8,970 bases of DNA from Caldithrix sp. (GCA_004357015.1 SMXE01000012.1:1-8970), one strand, 5' to 3'; positions 1-6,390 are shown, numbered from the stretch's first letter. The notes: generated from the letters alone by a model not told the origin. Program-made: numbers and translations.

Positions 1-114
1 AAGTTCCTCAATGCTGCCAAACCGGTCTTTCGCAAGCTGATAAAATTGACCCAACCAACTGTGGGAAAAAAAATGTGTATGGGCATCAAAAATCTGAAAA
101 TTTTTAGAAGCCAT
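1..114 (-). CDS. Amidohydrolase-like protein, N-terminal fragment (3' end outside window)
   Basis: The first 38 codons of a gene that runs off the left edge. The ATG at 114-112 follows a good Shine-Dalgarno GAGG at 120-123, 5 nt upstream, and a candidate promoter lies just before it. The peptide starts MASKNFQIFDAHTHFF. The Asp10-Ala-His12-Thr-His14 stretch right after a short beta strand is the metal-binding D-x-H-x-H signature that opens TIM-barrel amidohydrolases, including the amidohydrolase 2 (ACMSD-like) family. Such enzymes are cytosolic metal-dependent hydrolases or decarboxylases. The substrate cannot be told from this fragment. There is no signal peptide. The gene is separated from lolA by 143 nt and probably has its own transcript. 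The reading frame and start are well supported; the family call is an inference from one motif. Confidence 0.72.
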   Translation of the reverse strand, partial: MASKNFQIFDAHTHFFSHSWLGQFYQLAKDRFGSIEEL

Positions 115-257
115 TCCTGCCTCGAAAATTGCGATTCAGAATATAAGTAAATTATGTAAGCGTTTCAAGAAATGATTTAGCCGGGAGTGGGGTATGGCAT
201 CAAGCAGCGTTCCGAACGAAACGGTGGTCTGACTCGGATGGCACTGCAAACCTTCAA
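115..257. other. Intergenic region between lolA and the amidohydrolase-like gene
   Basis: 143 nt without a coding sequence. The lolA-distal half (115-170) is AT-rich and holds the candidate promoter and leader. The lolA-proximal half is more GC-rich. I see no convincing stem with a T-tract after the lolA stop, so any termination there would have to be factor-dependent, or transcription reads through. Confidence 0.6.
140..168 (-). promoter_or_regulatory. Candidate sigma70-type promoter for the amidohydrolase-like gene
   Basis: Read on the minus strand, a -35 box TTGAAA (168-163) and a -10 box TATATT (145-140) are separated by exactly 17 nt. The -10 box ends 25 nt before the ATG at 114, leaving a short leader that holds the GAGG ribosome site. 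The region is AT-rich against its surroundings. If the host uses a Bacteroidetes-type -33/-7 promoter, this match would be fortuitous. Confidence 0.45.
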
Positions 258-917
258 CTATTCGCTTTCCCGCAAGTCGACAACCTCGGCATCCTCCGGA
301 ATCTCAAACTTGAAGATGGTGGGGTCCAACTCGATATTTTCGCGAATGTTTCTGAGGATGTACGTGTTTACGTTGTCATTGATGTCCACCTGCTCGATCT
401 TGGTCGTAAACCAGTTGGACGCATCAACCCAGATTTTCATCGATTTGATGAAAGCATCCTCGTCTTTCGGGATCAAGTTGAGCTGATATGTCTTGCGATC
501 GTCGAACATCACTTCGCCCAGCAAGATCGGCGTGTAATCTTCCGAGTATTTGAAAAGCAGATCCTTAGGCAGGGAATTTTCTTGTGACTTGTCCAGCAAA
601 TCCACAATCACTTGCTGGTTCCGTTTTGAATAGGTCCAAACCGTGGCGCCGTCGGTAACCACAACCTGGTCCTCGGTTTCGATGCGGTAGTGGTTGCCTG
701 CCATGAGATAGATGGTGCCCTTGACGCTCTGCATTTCTCCGACGAGTTCCCATTTGAAGGTCTGCACAAAGTCGGCTTGCAGGCTGGTCAGGCCGTCGTA
801 CTTCTTCTTGACTTCCTTGATGATGTCTTTGCCCTTCTTGGCAAAAGCCGGGGAGTTTATGGGAAGGAAAAGAGAAAAGAGAAAAGTGAAAAGTGAAAAG
901 TAGAATATTTTACGCAT
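258..917 (-). CDS. lolA: Outer-membrane lipoprotein carrier protein LolA
   Basis: Periplasmic chaperone that takes lipoproteins released by the inner-membrane LolCDE complex and carries them to the outer membrane. I place the start at the ATG 917-915 (219 aa), with GAGG at 927-930 as Shine-Dalgarno 9 nt upstream. The open frame extends to a TTG at 932, but that codon overlaps the GAGG itself. Residues 1-26 form a signal peptide: Arg2-Lys3, a Phe/Leu/Ser-rich core, and an Ala-Phe-Ala cleavage site at 24-26. The mature ~193 aa resemble E. coli LolA in length and begin with an amphipathic helix and the family-like LQADFVQTF (46-54). A K-G-T-I-Y-L strand and the FKFEIPEDAEVVDL tail follow. No lipobox cysteine is present. 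It lies 35 nt after ftsK, an order also seen in E. coli. The signal-peptide core is encoded by a 7-bp tandem repeat. Confidence 0.9.
   Translation of the reverse strand: MRKIFYFSLFTFLFSLFLPINSPAFAKKGKDIIKEVKKKYDGLTSLQADFVQTFKWELVGEMQSVKGTIYLMAGNHYRIETEDQVVVTDGATVWTYSKRNQQVIVDLLDKSQENSLPKDLLFKYSEDYTPILLGEVMFDDRKTYQLNLIPKDEDAFIKSMKIWVDASNWFTTKIEQVDINDNVNTYILRNIRENIELDPTIFKFEIPEDAEVVDLRESE
867..901. repeat. 7-bp tandem repeat, five copies, inside the lolA signal-peptide region
   Basis: On the plus strand five back-to-back heptamers run from 867 to 901: GAAAAGA twice, then GAAAAGT three times, with no spacing errors. On the coding strand this is a pyrimidine tract that encodes residues 6-17 of LolA, nearly the whole hydrophobic core of the signal peptide. 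As 7 is not a multiple of 3, gain or loss of one copy would shift the lolA frame. Confidence 0.9.
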
Positions 918-926
918 GCTATTACG

Positions 927-930
927 CCTC
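927..930 (-). promoter_or_regulatory. Ribosome binding site that decides the lolA start
   Basis: GAGG on the minus strand, 9 nt before the ATG at 917. It overlaps the upstream in-frame TTG at 932-930, which argues that the TTG is part of the ribosome site and not the start codon. Confidence 0.6.
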
Positions 931-952
931 AAAATTTATCGCTCTATACTGT

Positions 953-3253
953 TTAACCCAGGTCCATCTCTTCCAGTTCCTGTTCATCGATCAAGACTTC
1001 GCGGGCTTTGCTGCCATCGTACGGGCCGACCACGCCGGCGGCCTCCAGTTCATCGATGAGGCGTGCTGCGCGTGCATACCCCACTTTCAGCCGGCGCTGA
1101 ACAAGAGAGATGGACCCCTGTTGATGCCGCACCACCAGGCGCAGGGCATGACTAAACAGCGGATCGCGTGAGCCGCCGTTCACTTCTCCTGGCTCCAGCG
1201 TACCGGGACTTTCTTCCCGCTCAATGGGCAATGTCATTTTCGGATATCTCGGCTGCTTCCGGACGTGGGCGATGATCCGTTCCACTTCCTCAACAGATAC
1301 AAAGGCGCCGTGAATTCGGATGGGTTCGGGGCTGCCCTGCGGGATGAAGAGCATGTCGCCCATCCCGAGCAGCTTCTCTGCGCCGTTCAAATCGAGAATG
1401 GTGCGCGAATCTGTTTTCGACGCCACCTGAAAGGCAATGCGCGCCGGGAAGTTTGCTTTGATGACACCCGTGATCACATTGACGGACGGACGCTGCGTGG
1501 CCACGATCAGGTGTATGCCCACCGCACGCGCCATCTGCGCCAGGCGGCAAATCGGTTCCTCGATTTCCCGGGCAGAAGTGAGCATCAGGTCCGCCAATTC
1601 ATCGATGATCAAAACCATGTAGGGCAGCGGCTCAAAGGGGTCTTCATGTTCGAGATTCTGTAACTGTCCGGCTTTCAGCTTCCGGCTATAGTCCCGGATG
1701 TTTCGCACGCCGGCCCGCGCCAGAATTTCATAGCGGTAATCCATCATGGCCACCATGCTTCTCAGTGCCGAAATGGCATTCTCAGGGGTAGTGACGACCT
1801 CTTCGCTCAGGTCTTCCTTGTAGGTTAAATGATGGTGCCGCAGGGCGTTATAAACCGTCAGCTCCAGCCGCTTCGGATCGATCATCACAAACTGAACCTC
1901 GGTAGGATGGGCTTTGTACAGAATGCTGGCAATGATGCTGTTCAGACAGACACTCTTGCCGGAACCAGTGGACCCGGCGATGAGCACGTGCGGCATGTGC
2001 TCCAGGTCCGTAACGAACGGCTCGCCGGAGATGGTTTTGCCCAGCACAACCGTCAAAGGCGAATTGCTGTTGCGAAACGGCCGGGAGTTCAGGATGTCTC
2101 TCAGGTAAACAATCGAATGCTGCCGGTTGGGGATTTCGATACCAACTGCGCCTTTGCCCGGTACCGGCGCCACGATGCGGATGCGTTTGGCGCGCATGGC
2201 CATAGCAAGATCATCCGATAACGAAACGATGCGGCTGATCTTGACCCCCGACGCCGGCTCGACATCGTAACGTGTAATCACAGGTCCGGGATTGATCTCC
2301 ACCACTTTGCCCTCAACGCTGAATTCAAGCAGACGGTCTTCAAGGATCTGCGCATTGGCGCGCAGCTCTTCTTCGGACATGTGCAGACTTTCTGACTTGC
2401 ACTTCTCAAGCAATTCCAGGGACGGGAAAACGTAGTCGCCGGTGGGAACGTGTTCCTCTGCCTTGATACCTTCTGGCTTCTCTTCCACGGGCAACTCCAG
2501 CTCAATTTGCCGCACCGAAATTCTCGGTTTGTGCAGCGGCCCGGGTTCTGGCTCTTCAAAGTCGTCTGACTGTGAGGCCGGGAGCGCCTCATCAAGTTCA
2601 GCTTCGCGCAGCTTGGAACGCTTCGCAATGCCATTCTTCTGCTTGGTCTTCTTGCGTTGATGCCGGGACTCCCGAACGCGGTCTCGTACCGTGTCGTACA
2701 AATATGCAACTTGCGCTGTGACGGCTGCGAAAACGCGAGCCAAACTCACGTTGGTTGCGCCAATTACCGTGATCATAATCAGCGCAAGCAGTACCACGAT
2801 GCTGCCGGCAATCCCAAGGTAGTTGAAAAGATACTGCGCAATGAGGCCCCCGACCAGGCCGGACAGCGAAAAGCCAATGGAGCTGCTACCGCCCGAGGTC
2901 ACTTCCGGGATGGCGAGGATGACAGAGGTGTAAACCGCAAAGGCAAGCAGGTAACCAATGATCCGCAACGACCCAGAAAATCCGACGCCGCGCAAAAAAT
3001 TCCATCCTGTCAGAAAAATGATGACCGGAAACACGAAGGAAGGGTAGCCGAGACCGAACTGAATCAGAGAATGAGAAATGTAAACGCCGGCGATTCCCAG
3101 TTGGTTGTGGATTTTGCTATCCGTGAGGTTGCCCGGCTCTTCCTGCGCATCATAGGTTGCCAGACTGATGAAAATCAGGACCGCGAACATCATCAGAAGG
3201 ATGCCGAGGATTTCCTCTTTTCTGGAATTGTCCGAATCCTTTTTCTTAGCCAT
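953..3253 (-). CDS. ftsK: DNA translocase FtsK/SpoIIIE
   Basis: Septum-located, ATP-driven double-stranded DNA pump that clears and aligns chromosomes before division and, in well-studied species, activates XerCD recombination at dif. The 766-aa protein has the full family layout. Four or five membrane segments lie in residues 15-168 (clear ones near 15-33, 68-88, 96-117 and 148-168). A short charged linker follows at about 190-270, then the motor at about 290-670 with Walker A GSTGSGKS (427-434) and Walker B LIIDELADLM (548-557). The TQRPS stretch is at 586-590. A C-terminal winged-helix gamma domain at about 697-755 (GYARAARLIDELEAAG) would read KOPS-type polar DNA sequences. The length matches B. 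subtilis SpoIIIE rather than the long-linker E. coli FtsK. The ATG at 3253 is 12 nt after the thiE stop and lacks a clear Shine-Dalgarno, so translational coupling is plausible. The stop is TAA. Confidence 0.97.
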   Translation of the reverse strand: MAKKKDSDNSRKEEILGILLMMFAVLIFISLATYDAQEEPGNLTDSKIHNQLGIAGVYISHSLIQFGLGYPSFVFPVIIFLTGWNFLRGVGFSGSLRIIGYLLAFAVYTSVILAIPEVTSGGSSSIGFSLSGLVGGLIAQYLFNYLGIAGSIVVLLALIMITVIGATNVSLARVFAAVTAQVAYLYDTVRDRVRESRHQRKKTKQKNGIAKRSKLREAELDEALPASQSDDFEEPEPGPLHKPRISVRQIELELPVEEKPEGIKAEEHVPTGDYVFPSLELLEKCKSESLHMSEEELRANAQILEDRLLEFSVEGKVVEINPGPVITRYDVEPASGVKISRIVSLSDDLAMAMRAKRIRIVAPVPGKGAVGIEIPNRQHSIVYLRDILNSRPFRNSNSPLTVVLGKTISGEPFVTDLEHMPHVLIAGSTGSGKSVCLNSIIASILYKAHPTEVQFVMIDPKRLELTVYNALRHHHLTYKEDLSEEVVTTPENAISALRSMVAMMDYRYEILARAGVRNIRDYSRKLKAGQLQNLEHEDPFEPLPYMVLIIDELADLMLTSAREIEEPICRLAQMARAVGIHLIVATQRPSVNVITGVIKANFPARIAFQVASKTDSRTILDLNGAEKLLGMGDMLFIPQGSPEPIRIHGAFVSVEEVERIIAHVRKQPRYPKMTLPIEREESPGTLEPGEVNGGSRDPLFSHALRLVVRHQQGSISLVQRRLKVGYARAARLIDELEAAGVVGPYDGSKAREVLIDEQELEEMDLG

Positions 3254-3265
3254 AGGGCAATCGTA

Positions 3266-3919
3266 TTAGATAGGTCTCTTCTTTTTTAGGGTTTGTTGAA
3301 TGGTCCGAATGAAAGCTTCGGCCTCTGTTCTGACATCCGGCGCACACAACAGAGCGGAAATCACCGCCACGCCGTCGGCACCTGCCTCCATGACCGGCGC
3401 AGCATTGGCGACGTCAATGCCACCAATGGCGACGATCGGTTTGTCGGTTCTGGCACGGACCTGCTTTATGATTGCGGTGCCGGTCGCGTTGCGTTCAGAT
3501 TTTGTCGCTGTCTTGTAAATCGTCCCGACGCCAAAGTAGGTCGGGTCGTGGCCTGCCATCCTTTCAAACTCCTGAAGGTCGTGTACAGAAACGCCGATGA
3601 TTTTGTCCTTTCCCAGAAGCGCCTTAACTACAGGTACCGGCAGATCTTCCTGTCCGACATGCACGCCGTCGGCGTCTGCGGCGATGGCCACATCCGCACG
3701 GTCGTTAACGATGAACGGCGCCTGATGATAGGCCGCGACCTGTTTGAGTGCAAGCGCATCGTCGTAGAAGGCTCGGATGTCGCCTGTTTTGTCACGTAGT
3801 TGAATGACGCCCACGCCGCCTTCGAGCAGCGCCTCTGCAATCTGCTTGATTGGCCTGCCTCCCAGAAAACTCTTGTCGATAATAGCGTACAGCGACCAAT
3901 TGACATTTGAAAATTCCAT
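3266..3919 (-). CDS. thiE: Thiamine-phosphate synthase ThiE
   Basis: Joins the pyrimidine (HMP-PP) and thiazole (THZ-P) moieties to make thiamine phosphate in the cytosol. The 217-aa protein is the usual length for this TIM-barrel enzyme and shows its markers in order. These are VIQLRDK (Gln40, Arg42, Lys44; pyrophosphate binding), VNDRADVA (Asn72, Asp73; Mg2+), DGVHVGQEDL (Asp92), GVSVH (Ser111), GTIYKTATK (Lys140) and AIGGI (166-167). The usual Gly-Pro of the GP-I-F-x-T-x-TK motif is Gly-Thr here, a mild deviation. The ATG at 3919 is 6 nt after the gcvT stop, in the same frame, with only a weak CTGGA upstream, so coupling to gcvT is likely. No thiC, thiD or thiG is present, and no TPP riboswitch is seen at the head of the operon. 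Confidence 0.93.
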   Translation of the reverse strand: MEFSNVNWSLYAIIDKSFLGGRPIKQIAEALLEGGVGVIQLRDKTGDIRAFYDDALALKQVAAYHQAPFIVNDRADVAIAADADGVHVGQEDLPVPVVKALLGKDKIIGVSVHDLQEFERMAGHDPTYFGVGTIYKTATKSERNATGTAIIKQVRARTDKPIVAIGGIDVANAAPVMEAGADGVAVISALLCAPDVRTEAEAFIRTIQQTLKKKRPI

Positions 3920-3925
3920 TCCAGA

Positions 3926-5014
3926 CTAATATGGCCGCTGATAAAACGGCGTTTTGACGATTTCCGCGGGCACGGCCTTGCCGCGAATCGAGATATGAAT
4001 CTCCGTACCTACTCCGTTGTGCGGCACATTCACATAGCCGATTCCGATCCCTTTTTCAAGACTCGGGGAAAAGGTGCCGCTGGTCACGTGGCCAACTTCA
4101 TCGCCATCTTTCAGAATCGCGTAGCCATGGCGGGCCACTGCCCGTTCTTTCATCTCAAATCCGATGAGCTTTCTAGTTGGCCCGGCCTCTTTCATTTTCA
4201 GGGTGGCGTCGCGGCCGATGAAGTCGCCTTTGTCAAGCTTGGTAATCCAGCCGAGACCCGCTTCGATGGGATTGATGGTCTCATCGATGTCATTGCCATA
4301 CAGGCTAAACTTCATTTCCATGCGCAGCGTGTCGCGGGCAGCCAGGCCGATAGGTTGAATGCCAAATTCGGTTCCGGCTTCCAAAATAGCGTTCCAGACG
4401 TCTGCGGAATGGCTAACCCTCACTCCGACTTCGAAGCCGTCTTCGCCGGTGTAGCCGGTGCGCGCGATAAAGGCATCCTCGCCAGCCAGTTTGCCATTGC
4501 GGAACCAGTAAAACTCAATCTCTGACAGCTCGATGTTTGCGAGCTTCTGTAAGGTCGGCTGCGCATTACGGCCCTGTACCGCAAACAGGCTAAACTCATC
4601 GCTGCGGTTATCGATCTGCGCGCCCGGTATGAGGTTTTCCTGCATCCAATTGAAGTCTTTTTCGAGATTCGCCGCGTTTACGATGGTCATGTAGTGATCG
4701 CCAAAACAATAAACAATCAGGTCGTCCACAATGCCGCCGTTCTCGTAGCACATGGCGGAATACTGTGCCCTGAAGGGCGCCAGTTTGCTAACATCGTTGA
4801 CTGTCATTTTCTGCAGATAGGCGGCGGCATTTTCGCCACTGATGAAAAACTCTCCCATGTGCGAAACGTCAAAAATGCCAACCGAATTTCGTACGCATTG
4901 ATGTTCTTCTTTGATACTCCTGTACTGCACCGGCATGCGATAGCCGCCGAACTCGACCATCTTGGCGCCAAGCCCGACGTGAATCTCGTACAGTGCTGTC
5001 TTTTTAGGCTCCAA
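3926..5014 (-). CDS. gcvT: Aminomethyltransferase, T-protein of the glycine cleavage system
   Basis: Takes the aminomethyl group carried by lipoylated GcvH and transfers its one-carbon unit to tetrahydrofolate, releasing ammonia and giving 5,10-methylene-THF. The 362-aa protein is full length. Markers include DVSHMGE (49-55), NGGIVDDLIVY with the conserved catalytic-region acidic pair Asp97/Asp98, RTGYTGEDGFE (185-195), AARDTLR (225-231) and TSGTFSP (311-317). The start is a TTG at 5014-5012, supported by a strong AAGGA at 5021-5025 with a 6-nt spacer. The N-terminus also aligns in style with other GcvT proteins (KKTALYEIHVGLGAKMVEFGGYRMPV region), and the next Met is residue 19, inside that conserved block. 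The gene sits 23 nt after the aminotransferase. gcvH and gcvP are not in the window, so they must be elsewhere. A folate-dependent paralogue such as YgfZ is unlikely given the complete T-protein motifs. Confidence 0.95.
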   Translation of the reverse strand: MEPKKTALYEIHVGLGAKMVEFGGYRMPVQYRSIKEEHQCVRNSVGIFDVSHMGEFFISGENAAAYLQKMTVNDVSKLAPFRAQYSAMCYENGGIVDDLIVYCFGDHYMTIVNAANLEKDFNWMQENLIPGAQIDNRSDEFSLFAVQGRNAQPTLQKLANIELSEIEFYWFRNGKLAGEDAFIARTGYTGEDGFEVGVRVSHSADVWNAILEAGTEFGIQPIGLAARDTLRMEMKFSLYGNDIDETINPIEAGLGWITKLDKGDFIGRDATLKMKEAGPTRKLIGFEMKERAVARHGYAILKDGDEVGHVTSGTFSPSLEKGIGIGYVNVPHNGVGTEIHISIRGKAVPAEIVKTPFYQRPY

Positions 5015-5020
5015 TTCGTT

Positions 5021-5025
5021 TCCTT
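5021..5025 (-). promoter_or_regulatory. Ribosome binding site supporting the TTG start of gcvT
   Basis: AAGGA on the minus strand, 6 nt upstream of the TTG at 5014. It lies in the 23-nt gap after the aminotransferase stop and is one of the best Shine-Dalgarno sequences in the window. It favours TTG over any downstream Met. Confidence 0.65.
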
Positions 5026-5037
5026 GTATCGTGGCGC

Positions 5038-6201
5038 TTACAGTTTTGCCAGCGCCTCTTTAATGCGTTCCAAACCAAGCCCAATGTTATCGATGGAATT
5101 GGCATAAGAGAAGCGCAGGTAACCGGCGCCGTATTCGCCAAACGCGGTTCCTGAAAGAATCGCCACACCCGCCTCGTGCAGCAGGTATTCCTCCAGCTTC
5201 TGCGAGTCCATACCGACTCCCTTAACATTCGGGAAAGCATAAAACGCGCCTTTGGGCAAGCGACAGCTAAAACCAGGAACTTTGTTGAGCCCCTCGACAA
5301 TAAAATCGCGGCGCTTGCGGAATTTCTCCACCATGGCATCGACTTCATCATGCGGCCCCTGCAAGGCTTCGATGGCGGCGTACTGCGAAAATGTGGCTGT
5401 GCAGGAGTTGCAGTTGATCATCAACTTCTCGACTCTCTTTGCCAATTCTTCGGGCATCACGCCCCAACCAAGCCGCCAGCCGGTCATGGCATAGGTCTTG
5501 GAAAAGCCATCGAGCAGAACAGTTTGCTCTTTCATGCCGGGCAGTCCGTACAGGCTTTCATGCTTGCCTTCGTAAATGATGTTCTTGTAAATTTCATCCG
5601 ACAACACCAGTATATTGCGCTCTTTAGCTACTTCAGCCACAACCTCGATATCCTCACGCGTCAAAATACCGCCGGTCGGGTTTGCCGGCGTGTTCATGAT
5701 GATGAGGCTGGTCCGGTCGGTCACGAGCGAACGAAATTCGTCCAGGTCGAAGCGGAAATCCTTTTCTTCCCGTAAAGGTAGCGGCACCGGAGTCGCGCCG
5801 CAAAACTTGATGACGGACTCATAAATAGGGAAGCCCGGATTCGGATAAATGACCTCGTCGCCAGCCTCGCAACAGGCCATGATCAGAAAATAAATGATGG
5901 GTTTTGCGCCCGGGGTGACGACCACCTCTTGTGGGCTGGGTTTAACGCCGCGCCGGCTGTAAACTTCCTGAACGATCGCCTCCCGCAGCGGCATGATGCC
6001 GGCGGCGGGTGAGTAGTGGGTTTGTCCATCGCGCAGTGCTGCCACGCCCGCTTCGATGATGTGCTTCGGTGTCGGGAAATCCGGCTCACCGATCTGAAGA
6101 TAGATCATGTCCTTGCCCTGGGCTGCCAGCGCTTTTGCCTTTGCCATGACTTCAAAGGCGGTTTCGGTACCCAAGCGCTCCATTCGTTTTGCAAATTTCA
6201 T
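5038..6201 (-). CDS. Pyridoxal-phosphate aminotransferase, class I (aspartate aminotransferase-like)
   Basis: Cytosolic fold-type I PLP enzyme that exchanges amino groups between an amino acid and a 2-oxo acid. The 387-aa length is typical. Visible markers are IGEPDFPTP (37-45), HYSPAAGIMPLREAI (62-76), NTPANPTG with Asn174, SDEIY with Asp202 and Tyr205 (PLP ring contacts), and GFSKTYAMTGWRLG with Lys235 as Schiff-base lysine. LRFSYA with Arg363 should bind the substrate alpha-carboxylate. The style is that of the I-gamma/AspC-like group common in thermophilic and environmental bacteria, but motifs alone do not fix the substrate; aspartate, alanine or aromatic amino acids are possible. The ATG at 6201 has GGAGA at 6208-6212 as ribosome site. 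It is the first gene of the five-gene unit that continues into gcvT, thiE, ftsK and lolA. Confidence 0.92.
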   Translation of the reverse strand: MKFAKRMERLGTETAFEVMAKAKALAAQGKDMIYLQIGEPDFPTPKHIIEAGVAALRDGQTHYSPAAGIMPLREAIVQEVYSRRGVKPSPQEVVVTPGAKPIIYFLIMACCEAGDEVIYPNPGFPIYESVIKFCGATPVPLPLREEKDFRFDLDEFRSLVTDRTSLIIMNTPANPTGGILTREDIEVVAEVAKERNILVLSDEIYKNIIYEGKHESLYGLPGMKEQTVLLDGFSKTYAMTGWRLGWGVMPEELAKRVEKLMINCNSCTATFSQYAAIEALQGPHDEVDAMVEKFRKRRDFIVEGLNKVPGFSCRLPKGAFYAFPNVKGVGMDSQKLEEYLLHEAGVAILSGTAFGEYGAGYLRFSYANSIDNIGLGLERIKEALAKL

Positions 6202-6211
6202 TTGTCGTCTC

Positions 6212-6224
6212 CGATTCTGAATCG
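6212..6224. promoter_or_regulatory. Perfect 13-bp palindrome next to the aminotransferase ribosome site
   Basis: CGATTC-T-GAATCG is fully self-complementary around one central base and abuts the Shine-Dalgarno at 6208-6212. It lies downstream of the candidate promoter, so it is in the leader. It could be an operator, or a short RNA stem (CGAT/ATCG with a 5-nt loop) close to the ribosome site. It also contains two GANTC sites one base apart. Any function is inference. Confidence 0.4.
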
Positions 6225-6262
6225 AAATAACAGCCTAAATCTAACGTTTCATGCAATGGGTC

Positions 6263-6291
6263 AAAATAATGAAAAAAAGCAGAATAGTCAA
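6263..6291 (-). promoter_or_regulatory. Candidate promoter of the aminotransferase-gcvT-thiE-ftsK-lolA unit
   Basis: On the minus strand a -35 box TTGACT (6291-6286) and a -10 box TATTTT (6268-6263) are separated by exactly 17 nt. The site lies just downstream of the terminator of the preceding unit and predicts a leader of about 55 nt. It is the best match in the gap; promoter use in this host is unknown. Confidence 0.5.
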
Positions 6292-6302
6292 GCCGTACAA
6301 AC

Positions 6303-6334
6303 AAAAAACCAGCACCGACTATCGTGCTGGTTTT
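6303..6334 (-). terminator. Rho-independent terminator after rseP
   Basis: The two arms at 6305-6315 and 6324-6334 pair perfectly over 11 bp (core CCAGCAC/GTGCTGG) around an 8-nt loop. Read on the minus strand, the stem is followed by six T residues at 6308-6303 and then GTTTG, the standard layout for intrinsic termination. It lies about 57 nt after the rseP stop and separates the dxr-rseP unit from the aminotransferase unit. The plus-strand side has only TTTTATT, and there is no plus-strand gene to terminate. Confidence 0.88.
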
Positions 6335-6366
6335 ATTGAGCTTGTCAATCTGTTTTCCCTATGTTC

Positions 6367-6381
6367 AGATTCGGCGAATCT
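6367..6381. repeat. 15-bp palindrome just after the rseP stop codon
   Basis: The arms at 6367-6373 and 6375-6381 pair fully (AGATTCG/CGAATCT) around one central base. It begins 9 nt after the rseP stop on the minus strand. No T-tract follows, so it is not a terminator by itself. It might be a protein-binding site or an RNA stem guarding the 3' end. Its half-site GATTC resembles that of the palindrome at 6212-6224. Confidence 0.45.
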
Positions 6382-6390
6382 CCAAGACTC

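Noticed and set aside
140..162. dif-like sequence (CATAA...TTAT arms) upstream of the amidohydrolase-like gene
   Set aside because: The arms resemble XerC/XerD half-sites, but the spacer is 5 nt instead of 6 and the outer bases do not match. The same bases are explained by an AT-rich promoter, and a dif site would be expected at the replication terminus rather than simply near ftsK.
917..932. Longer LolA start at the TTG 932
   Set aside because: The TTG overlaps the GAGG that serves the ATG at 917, and the shorter form gives a standard signal peptide beginning Met-Arg-Lys.
2657..3289. Long open frame on the plus strand (210 codons) opposite the ftsK N-terminal half
   Set aside because: It is the antisense shadow of a clear ftsK. 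It has no ribosome site, its composition is that of a reversed coding frame, and it shows no domain. The same holds for the other plus-strand frames at 3293-3799, 3995-4525, 5176-5775, 1265-1663 and 187-486.
6202..6262. Possible TPP or glycine riboswitch ahead of the aminotransferase-gcvT-thiE unit
   Set aside because: The leader is only about 55 nt and lacks the conserved cores of either class (for example CTGAGA with the second TPP helix). Only a small palindrome is present.
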